From positions 1 through 6,018 of the forward strand of contig JAEUJT010000161.1 of assembly GCA_016793525.1 (NCBI GenBank): 6,018 bases of DNA. The letters are read 5' to 3'. The first letter of the stretch is position 1; every line of letters begins with the position of its first letter. The translations under genes were made by a program, and so were the position numbers. Below are positions 1-6,018 of this stretch, one piece after another. Below the pieces are notes generated by a model. That model ran no database searches. It was given only the letters and a program-made list of their open reading frames with translations, and was not told where the DNA came from. The DNA is from Archangium sp. GTDB taxonomy: Bacteria; Myxococcota; Myxococcia; Myxococcales; Myxococcaceae.

Positions 1-39
1 GTCGGAAGGAACGGGTGAGAGTTTCGTCGCGGCGGTCAT
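1..39 (-). CDS. Partial CDS, N-terminus only; possibly isocitrate lyase
   Basis: An ATG read on the minus strand at 39-37 opens a frame that runs without a stop to the window edge and encodes MTAATKLSPVPSD. It lies 33 bases downstream of the malate synthase stop codon and is preceded by a good Shine-Dalgarno sequence (GGAGA, six bases before the ATG), so it is very likely a real gene in one operon with malate synthase. In many bacteria the gene beside malate synthase A is isocitrate lyase (aceA), which cleaves isocitrate to succinate and glyoxylate and supplies the substrate of malate synthase. That identity is inferred from context only: thirteen residues carry no diagnostic motif. The gene could equally be a regulator or an unrelated operon partner. 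Confidence 0.6.
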   Translation of the reverse strand, partial: MTAATKLSPVPSD

Positions 40-45
40 GGTGCG

Positions 46-50
46 TCTCC
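46..50 (-). promoter_or_regulatory. Ribosome binding site of the partial left-edge gene
   Basis: The minus strand reads CTGGAGACGCACC directly before the ATG at 39. The GGAGA core is a good match to the anti-Shine-Dalgarno sequence and sits six bases from the start codon. It decides the start of an otherwise very short visible reading frame and is better than the site in front of aceB. Confidence 0.65.
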
Positions 51-72
51 AGGAACTGCGGGTGTACGGCGT

Positions 73-1581
<1,509 letters not shown>

Positions 1582-1596
1582 ACGTCACCGTGAAGT

Positions 1597-1617
1597 CGTC
1601 AAGAGGCCCTGATGACG
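1597..1617. promoter_or_regulatory. Candidate operator: 21-bp imperfect dyad before aceB
   Basis: The sequence CGTCA-ag-AGG-c-CCT-ga-TGACG is symmetric about base 1607, with eight of ten base pairs matching. It lies 16 to 36 bases upstream of the aceB start codon, where a bound repressor would block transcription or elongation. The outer pentamer CGTCA also occurs in the same orientation at 1583-1587 and 1653-1657. Dyad-binding regulators of the TetR, GntR and IclR families commonly control glyoxylate-shunt genes, but I cannot name one from the sequence. A dyad of this quality can arise by chance in a few kilobases, so the support is mainly its position and the repeated half-site. It could alternatively form a weak hairpin in the aceB leader mRNA. 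Confidence 0.4.
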
Positions 1618-1619
1618 CA

Positions 1620-1648
1620 TAACTAATTGATATTCATCACTATGACAA
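1620..1648 (-). promoter_or_regulatory. Candidate sigma-70-type promoter towards aceB (proximal)
   Basis: On the minus strand TTGTCA (1648-1643, five of six to TTGACA) is followed after 17 bases by TAGTTA (1625-1620), a poor -10 element with two of six matches. Transcription would start near 1613, inside the 21-bp dyad at 1597-1617, so a protein bound there would cover the start site. It is an alternative to the distal candidate; both cannot be ranked without transcript data. Confidence 0.25.
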
Positions 1649-1686
1649 GACGCGTCACGAGTTAATTCTCGTTGCTTTGTAAATCC

Positions 1687-1715
1687 GTTAACGACATCTG
1701 GAAGAGATTTGTCAA
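1687..1715 (-). promoter_or_regulatory. Candidate sigma-70-type promoter towards aceB (distal)
   Basis: On the minus strand a perfect TTGACA hexamer (1715-1710) is followed after 17 bases by GTTAAC (1692-1687). The -35 element is consensus and the spacing ideal, but the -10 element matches TATAAT at only three of six positions and lacks the conserved second A. It would give an aceB leader of about 100 bases containing the CGTCA cluster. Confidence 0.3.
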
Positions 1716-1803
1716 TTCGAAGACTTAGCGTCGCGTCGGGCGAGGTCGAGCGAATGCAGGGGGGCCGCTGAAAATGCGCCAGACGCGCTAATGGGCGGAC
1801 TCC

Positions 1804-2550
1804 ATGCTCCCGTTCAGCCGCCGCGGCGTGCTCTTGTCTGCGCTCCCCGTGCCTCGCCGACACACCTTCGTGCTCGTGCCAGGCGCATGGCATGGCGCCT
1901 GGGCGTGGCGTGCGGTGGAGGCGAACTTACGCGCTCGCGGGCACGCCGTTTTCGCGGTGACGTTGACCGGCGTGGCCGAGCGCGCGCACCTCGCGTCGAA
2001 CTCGGTGACGCTCTCGACGCACGTCACCGACGTCGCGCGGACGCTGGAGGTCGAAGGCCTGCACGACGTCACGCTGGTGGGTCACAGCTATGGCGGCATG
2101 GTGGTGCTCCCCGTCGCGGCGCGGCTGGCGAAGCGAGTCCGCTGCGTCGTGGCGCTCGATGCATTTTTGCCGCGTTCGGGCGAGTCGATGTTTCAGCTGA
2201 TGAAGCCCTCGTACGTCGAGTCATGGAGGGCGAAGGCCGCCGCGAGTGGAGGCATCACGGTTCCCCCGATGCTCGACGCGCGCGCGATGGGCGTCCCCGC
2301 GACTGATGCTGGTCGCGTCGATGAACTCCTCACGCCGCACCCGCTGCAGACCTTCGAGACATCGGTGGCGTTCGACGACACGGCGCTCCTGCACCTCGAG
2401 CGTCGCTACCTTCGCTGTGGGCGCTACCCCGGTTTCGCGCCGTGGGCGAAGCGCGCCGAGGCCGACGGGTGGCGCGTCGACACCATCGACGCCGGGCATG
2501 ACGCGATGCTCGCCGCCCCAGACGCGTTGGCGACGCTGCTGCTCAGCTGA
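1804..2550 (+). CDS. Alpha/beta hydrolase, salicylate esterase/EstC-like
   Basis: This 248-residue protein is a single-domain alpha/beta-hydrolase of the group that includes plant methyl esterases, hydroxynitrile lyases and bacterial EstC-like esterases. The likely reaction is hydrolysis of a small ester; the substrate is unknown. The first strand and oxyanion region are VLVPGAWHGAWAW at 23-35, the family-typical TLTGVAERAHL is at 53-63, the nucleophile elbow GHSYGG at 93-98 places Ser95, and DAGHDAM at 229-235 gives the catalytic His231 or 232 position. An aspartate usually expected after the sixth strand is not evident in RYLRCGRYPGFAPW (201-214), so the third triad member is unclear. The N-terminus SRRGVLLSALPV (5-16) resembles a twin-arginine signal but has a very short hydrophobic stretch and no Ala-X-Ala cleavage site. 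The ATG at 1804 has a weak GGCGGA four bases upstream; a GTG at 1849 would give a purely cytoplasmic form. Family is firm, substrate unknown. Confidence 0.88.
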   Translation: MLPFSRRGVLLSALPVPRRHTFVLVPGAWHGAWAWRAVEANLRARGHAVFAVTLTGVAERAHLASNSVTLSTHVTDVARTLEVEGLHDVTLVGHSYGGMVVLPVAARLAKRVRCVVALDAFLPRSGESMFQLMKPSYVESWRAKAAASGGITVPPMLDARAMGVPATDAGRVDELLTPHPLQTFETSVAFDDTALLHLERRYLRCGRYPGFAPWAKRAEADGWRVDTIDAGHDAMLAAPDALATLLLS

Positions 2551-2551
2551 C

Positions 2552-2585
2552 TTGGACAGCCGCGCGGCCTGGTTACCTTGGGCCC
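2552..2585 (+). promoter_or_regulatory. Candidate leaderless promoter before the SGNH hydrolase
   Basis: TTGGAC at 2552-2557 and TACCTT at 2574-2579 are separated by 16 bases, and the ATG follows six bases after the -10-like element. That places the expected transcription start on or next to the ATG. No Shine-Dalgarno sequence precedes this ATG, which fits a leaderless mRNA. A perfect 10-bp palindrome, GCCGCGCGGC (2559-2568), fills the spacer and could be an operator, though GC-rich palindromes of that length are common. The TAnnnT-before-start pattern is known from actinobacterial and Deinococcus leaderless genes; its use here is inference. Confidence 0.35.
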
Positions 2586-3224
2586 ATGACATCGCTCCTG
2601 CGCTACGTGGCCCTCGGTGATTCGACGGGCGTCGGCGTCGGCGCCTCGAACGACGGAGGGTACCCCGAGCGCGTGTACCGAAAGCTCAAGAACGCCGGTC
2701 ACCCCGCCGGCATCTTGAACCTGGCCCAGAGCGGCGCGACCACCGCCGACGTGCTGCAGACTCAAGCGGCGAAGGCGGCCTCGGCGAAGCCGGCGCTGAT
2801 CACCTTGGGCATCGGCACCAACGACCTCTGGCGCATGGTGCCCGCGGCCGTGTTCGAGACGAACCTGCAGCGCATCGCCGACCTCCTCGGCAGCAGCGGC
2901 GCGCGGGTGGTGGTGAGCACCCTGTTCGACCTTCGGCGGGCCCCCATCGCCTCGGTGATCGAGACCCGGCTGGGCGTGCCGCTCGCGCTCATCGGCCAGC
3001 GGGTCGACGTCTTCAACCGCGCGCTCCGAGGGCTCCAGGCTCGAGCGCGGTTCGAGGTCATCGATCTGTTCGACGCGAGCAACCAAGGGCCGCACCGCCT
3101 CGGAGAGCTGTTCTCGTCTGACGGCTTCCACCCCTCCGCGCTGGGGTACGACCGGTGGGCGGAGCTGCTCTGGCCTTCGGTCGAACGCGCCGCAGAGCAG
3201 TGGCACCTCGAACGCCGAGGCTGA
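2586..3224 (+). CDS. SGNH/GDSL-type esterase/lipase, cytoplasmic
   Basis: The 212-residue protein is a compact SGNH hydrolase, a flavodoxin-like fold that cleaves esters (lipids, acyl or acetyl groups on sugars, or thioesters). All blocks are visible: block I VALGDST at 8-14 with nucleophile Ser13, block II QSGATT at 48-53 with oxyanion Gly50, block III IGTND at 76-80 with Asn79, and block V SDGFHPSALGY at 178-188 with the Asp179-His182 pair. The protein starts almost directly at the first strand and has no signal peptide or membrane segment, so it should act in the cytoplasm. Length is normal for a single domain. The ATG at 2586 is chosen because it places GDS near residue 12, the usual distance; no clear ribosome site precedes it. 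It begins 35 bases after the alpha/beta hydrolase and ends 34 bases before the helicase. Substrate cannot be told from sequence. Confidence 0.92.
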   Translation: MTSLLRYVALGDSTGVGVGASNDGGYPERVYRKLKNAGHPAGILNLAQSGATTADVLQTQAAKAASAKPALITLGIGTNDLWRMVPAAVFETNLQRIADLLGSSGARVVVSTLFDLRRAPIASVIETRLGVPLALIGQRVDVFNRALRGLQARARFEVIDLFDASNQGPHRLGELFSSDGFHPSALGYDRWAELLWPSVERAAEQWHLERRG

Positions 3225-3228
3225 ACCT

Positions 3229-3233
3229 GGAGG
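3229..3233 (+). promoter_or_regulatory. Strong Shine-Dalgarno GGAGG, oddly placed
   Basis: GGAGG lies just after the SGNH stop codon. It is 25 bases from the helicase GTG at 3259, which is too far for normal initiation, but six bases from another GTG at 3240 that is out of frame with the helicase. The helicase start itself has only a weak GAGAG at 3244-3248, ten bases upstream. The site may be coincidental, may recruit ribosomes generally, or may point to a sequence error or to a short leader reading frame. Confidence 0.3.
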
Positions 3234-3258
3234 GCAGCGGTGCGAGAGTGCGCCGGCC

Positions 3259-5790
3259 GTGACCGCTCCTCTGGCCGCCCTGTTGCCTCCGCCCGGTGCC
3301 CCGCCGCTCTCGAGCGACGAGGTGCTCGATCGCTTCGTCACCTACGTCTCGAGCGCCGGCCTCTCGCTCTACCCCGCGCAAGAGGAGGCGGTGCTCGAGC
3401 TGCTCGGCGGCAAACATGTGGTGCTCGCCACGCCCACCGGCTCCGGCAAGTCGCTCGTCGCGCTGGCGATGCACTTCATGGCCATGGCCGAGGGGAAGAC
3501 GAGCTTCTACACCTGCCCGATCAAGGCGCTGGTGAACGAGAAGTTCTTCGCGCTCTGCGACGCGTTCGGCGCGGAGAACGTCGGCATGATGACCGGCGAC
3601 GCAGCCATCAACCGCGACGCGAAGATCATCTGTTGCACCGCGGAGATCCTCTCGAACCTCTGCGTGCGCACCCACCACCAGTTCGCCGACTGCGTGGTGA
3701 TGGACGAGTTTCACTACTACGGCGACAAAGATCGCGGCGTGGCCTGGCAGGTGCCACTGCTGACGCTCCCTGACACGCAATTCCTGCTCATGTCGGCGAC
3801 GCTGGGCGACGTCTCGGCGATCGCGCAGAACCTCAAAGACACGACGAAGCGCGACACCGCAGAAATTCGCTCCTCCCAACGCCCGGTGCCGCTCGAGTTC
3901 AGCTACGCCGAGACGCCGCTCCACGAGACGGTGCAGCAGCTGCTCCAAGGCGCGAAGTCGCCGGTGTACCTGGTGAATTTCTCGCAGCGCGCGGCGGCGG
4001 AGCAGGCGCAGAACCTCCTCTCCATCGACGTGTGCAGCAAAGAAGAGAAAGAGAAGCTCAAGGCCGCGGTCGTCGACGTGCGCTTCGACACGCCCTTCGG
4101 CAAAGACCTGAAGCGGCTGCTGCTGCACGGGCTCGGGCTGCACCACGCCGGGCTGCTGCCCAAATACCGCCGCCTGGTTGAGCGCTTGGCCCAGCAAGGG
4201 TTACTCAAGGTGATCAGCGGCACCGACACCCTCGGCGTCGGCGTGAACGTGCCGATCCGCACCGTCCTGTTCAGCCAGCTCTGCAAATACGACGGAGAGA
4301 AGACCGCGGTGCTCACCGTGCGCGACTTCCAGCAAATCTCCGGGCGGGCGGGCCGTAAGGGCTTCGACGATCGCGGCTTCGTGGTGGCGCAGGCGCCCGC
4401 CCACATGATCGAAAACGCGCGGCTCCAGCAAAAGAAAGCCGAGGGGAAGAAGAACGTCACCCTGCAGAAGCCACCGACCAAGGGCTACGCCCACTGGGAC
4501 AAGAGCACCTTCGAGCGGCTGCAGACCTCACTGCCGGAGCGCCTCGAGTCGCGCTTCACGGTGACCCACTCGCTGCTTGTCAACGTGCTGCAAGCCAACG
4601 CGGAGTCGAGCATCGGCGGCTACCGGCGGCTGGTTGAGCTGATCCTCTCGTCGCACACGTCGCAACACACGAAGCGAAAATTGCTGGTGCACGCGCGCGC
4701 GCTGTTCCGGTCGCTCGTGTCGTCGGGTGTCGTCACCGTCGAGCGCCGGACGCCGACCATGCCCGCACACGTCAAGGTGGCCGACGGGCTCCAGCGCGAC
4801 TTCTCGTTGAACCAGACGCTCGCGCTGTATCTGGTCGAGGTGCTGCCCTCGCTCGACGCCGCGTCTCCCACGTACGCGCTCGACGTGCTGACGCTGGTGG
4901 AGTCGATCCTCGAGAACCCAGATCCGGTGCTCTGGGCGCAGGTCGACGCCGCGAAAGACGAGAAGATCCGCGAGCTGAAGGCGCAGGGTGTCGAATACGA
5001 GCAGCGCATGCAGGAGCTCGAGAAAGTCGAGCACCCGAAGCCGAACGCCGAATTCATCTACGGCACCTTCGACGCGTTTGCTGCGAAACACCCGTGGGTC
5101 GGCCACGAAAACATTCGCCCCAAGTCGGTGGCCCGCGAGCTGTACGAGCGCTGCTCGACGTTCAACGAATACATTCGCGACTACGGGCTGCAGCGGAGCG
5201 AAGGCGTGCTGCTGCGCTACCTCTCAGATGTGTACAAGACGCTGCTGCAGAGCATCCCCGACGCGGCGAAAAACGAAGCGCTCGACGACATCGCCGGGTA
5301 CCTGCTGGCGACGCTGCGGCACACCGACTCGTCGCTGCTCGAAGAGTGGGAAGCACTCCGCACCGGAGGTCCCCTCACGGTGCAGGCCACCGAGGCACCT
5401 CGCCCCAAGAAGAAAGATCTCGCCGCAGATCCGAAGGCGCTGGCCGCCCGTGCGCGAGCCGAGCTTCACCAGTTCGTACGTCTCCTGGCGCGCAAGCAGT
5501 GGGACGCGGCGGTGGAGCAGCTCATGCCCGACACGCGGTGGACCGCCGCTGAGCTCGAGAAAACGCTGGCGCCCTACTTCACCGAGTTCCCCGCGCTCGA
5601 CACCACACCCCGAGCGCGACAACCGGTGCTGACGCAGCTCGTGCCCGACGGCGCGCGAAAGTGGACGGTGCGCCACACGTTGCTCGACGGAGAAGGCGAG
5701 CCGAGCTGGTTCATCGACGGGGAGATCGATCTCGTCGACAGGCTCGATGTCGAAGGGGCGCTCGTCGTGGTGCGGCACATCGGACCATGA
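3259..5790 (+). CDS. Ski2-like DExH-box helicase with DUF3516-type C-terminus
   Basis: This 843-residue protein is an ATP-dependent SF2 helicase, probably acting on RNA. Motifs run in order: YPAQEEAV at 38-45 (Q motif region), Walker A ATPTGSGKS at 57-65, motif Ia PIKALVNEK at 87-95, TGD at 112-114, motif II DEFH at 149-152, motif III SAT at 179-181, VNFSQR at 239-244, GLHHAGLLP at 293-301, motif V GTDTLGVGVN at 321-330 and motif VI QQISGRAGRKG at 358-368. The HHAGLLP and GRAGR elements are typical of the Ski2/Mtr4/HelY group. From about 385 to the end no catalytic motif is seen; length and arrangement fit proteins carrying the uncharacterised DUF3516 domain, which I recall rather than searched. 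This half holds a charged helical stretch at 562-591, possibly coiled coil, a basic linker PRPKKKD (714-720), and a final alpha-plus-beta module at about 725-843. The GTG start is the only initiator near the first conserved segment. The stop overlaps the next gene by ATGA. RNA processing or surveillance is a family-based guess. Confidence 0.93.
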   Translation: MTAPLAALLPPPGAPPLSSDEVLDRFVTYVSSAGLSLYPAQEEAVLELLGGKHVVLATPTGSGKSLVALAMHFMAMAEGKTSFYTCPIKALVNEKFFALCDAFGAENVGMMTGDAAINRDAKIICCTAEILSNLCVRTHHQFADCVVMDEFHYYGDKDRGVAWQVPLLTLPDTQFLLMSATLGDVSAIAQNLKDTTKRDTAEIRSSQRPVPLEFSYAETPLHETVQQLLQGAKSPVYLVNFSQRAAAEQAQNLLSIDVCSKEEKEKLKAAVVDVRFDTPFGKDLKRLLLHGLGLHHAGLLPKYRRLVERLAQQGLLKVISGTDTLGVGVNVPIRTVLFSQLCKYDGEKTAVLTVRDFQQISGRAGRKGFDDRGFVVAQAPAHMIENARLQQKKAEGKKNVTLQKPPTKGYAHWDKSTFERLQTSLPERLESRFTVTHSLLVNVLQANAESSIGGYRRLVELILSSHTSQHTKRKLLVHARALFRSLVSSGVVTVERRTPTMPAHVKVADGLQRDFSLNQTLALYLVEVLPSLDAASPTYALDVLTLVESILENPDPVLWAQVDAAKDEKIRELKAQGVEYEQRMQELEKVEHPKPNAEFIYGTFDAFAAKHPWVGHENIRPKSVARELYERCSTFNEYIRDYGLQRSEGVLLRYLSDVYKTLLQSIPDAAKNEALDDIAGYLLATLRHTDSSLLEEWEALRTGGPLTVQATEAPRPKKKDLAADPKALAARARAELHQFVRLLARKQWDAAVEQLMPDTRWTAAELEKTLAPYFTEFPALDTTPRARQPVLTQLVPDGARKWTVRHTLLDGEGEPSWFIDGEIDLVDRLDVEGALVVVRHIGP

Positions 5791-6018
5791 GTACGTGGCG
5801 CTGGTGGGCGCTCGTCTTCGGCGTCGCCTGCGCGTGCGTTGGGCTGATCACCCTCGGGCAGGTGATCGTGCCCCGCGCCGCGATACCGGCCGATCTGCCG
5901 TCGACGCCGCTCATCGTGGGCCTCACCCAGTGGGACGCGAGCTGGTACGCCGACATCGCCGAAGACGGGTACTGGTACGTTCCCGGGCAGCAGAGCCCTG
6001 TCGCGTTTTTCCCGCTCT
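5787..6018 (+). CDS. Partial CDS: PIG-V-like mannosyltransferase, membrane protein
   Basis: An ATG overlapping the helicase stop (ATGA) opens a frame of 77 codons that runs off the window. The start MSTWRWW followed by a hydrophobic run to about residue 28 is a first transmembrane helix or signal anchor. After it come QWDASWYADIAEDGY at 48-62 and VAFFPL at 72-77. The pattern W-D-x-x-W-Y-x-x-I-A-x-x-G-Y followed by a hydrophobic-FFPL segment is typical of bacterial PIG-V-related (GPI mannosyltransferase 2-like) polytopic glycosyltransferases, which use lipid-linked sugar donors at the membrane; the acidic residue (Asp50 here) after the first helix is the probable active-site base. The overlap suggests translational coupling to the helicase, and no separate Shine-Dalgarno is evident. 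The sugar and acceptor are unknown, and other membrane GT-C families remain possible because most of the protein is missing. Confidence 0.75.
   Translation, partial: MSTWRWWALVFGVACACVGLITLGQVIVPRAAIPADLPSTPLIVGLTQWDASWYADIAEDGYWYVPGQQSPVAFFPL

Larger units (their letters stand above)
1582..1803. other. Divergent intergenic control region
   Basis: These 222 bases separate aceB (minus) from the hydrolase gene (plus) and contain no convincing gene. The part from about 1616 to 1730 is clearly AT-rich compared with the GC-rich flanks, as expected for promoters and regulator sites in such a genome. It holds promoter-like hexamers, an 8-bp palindrome CGTTAACG at 1686-1693, another (GACGCGTC) at 1649-1656, and a small dyad ACGAG-ttaatt-CTCGT at 1657-1672. 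TGACAA at 1643-1648 and TTGTCA at 1709-1714 are inverted copies of each other. The GC-rich tail from 1735 to 1803 has a run of six G at 1759-1764. I found no terminator or structured RNA here. Confidence 0.7.

Noticed and set aside
1754..1803. Two five-codon mini-frames (MQGGR at 1754-1771, MRQTR at 1774-1791) before the hydrolase, the second overlapping another ATG at 1791
   Set aside because: Neither has a ribosome site, neither resembles an attenuator leader peptide, and short stop-bounded frames are expected by chance.
1791..2306. Open frame of 171 codons starting 13 bases before the hydrolase ATG
   Set aside because: It is out of frame with the conserved alpha/beta hydrolase motifs and gives an arginine- and glycine-rich shadow product.
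2551..2585. Possible intrinsic terminator after the hydrolase gene
   Set aside because: The GCCGCGCGGC palindrome leaves no room for a stable stem and loop and is not followed by a T run.
2424..3341. Minus-strand open frame of 305 codons over three plus-strand genes
   Set aside because: It spans gene boundaries of well-identified proteins and has no recognisable motif or ribosome site.
3058..4197. Minus-strand open frame of 379 codons across the SGNH and helicase genes
   Set aside because: Composition is that of a reverse-strand shadow, and it overlaps the conserved helicase motifs in the real frame.

Overview
The window is a GC-rich bacterial stretch with short gaps between genes, read outwards from one central divergent intergenic region at 1582-1803. 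The GC-rich coding bias, a malate synthase A, an SF2 helicase with a DUF3516-like C-terminal half and many simple hydrolases would fit a Myxococcota (myxobacterial) chromosome, and an actinobacterial one less well. This is an impression from gene content and not a proven assignment. I see no tRNA, rRNA, CRISPR array, insertion sequence, phage gene or convincing intrinsic terminator.

Left part, minus strand (1-1581): a complete malate synthase A gene (aceB) with all expected catalytic and metal residues. It is followed after 33 bases by a well-placed ribosome binding site and the first 13 codons of another minus-strand gene that leaves the window. By position the partner could be isocitrate lyase, which would complete a glyoxylate-shunt operon, but 13 residues cannot prove it.

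Centre (1582-1803): 222 bases without a gene. It contains an AT-rich island (about 1616-1730) that stands out from its surroundings, -35-like hexamers pointing towards aceB, and a cluster of CGTCA/TGACG pentamers, two of which form the ends of a 21-bp imperfect dyad just ahead of the aceB start. This is probably where the glyoxylate-shunt genes are controlled.

Right part, plus strand (1804-6018): four genes in the same direction with gaps of 35 and 34 bases and then a 4-base ATGA overlap. They are an alpha/beta hydrolase with a vestigial-looking twin-arginine N-terminus, a small cytoplasmic SGNH/GDSL hydrolase, a Ski2-like DExH helicase with a large poorly characterised C-terminal half, and the start of a membrane protein resembling PIG-V-type mannosyltransferases. 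The spacing allows a single operon, although a promoter-like sequence placed exactly for a leaderless transcript precedes the SGNH gene. No common pathway joins the four products. The most unusual elements are the DUF3516-type helicase translationally coupled to a membrane glycosyltransferase-like gene, and the organised aceB control region. I do not see clear proof of a new multi-gene system.
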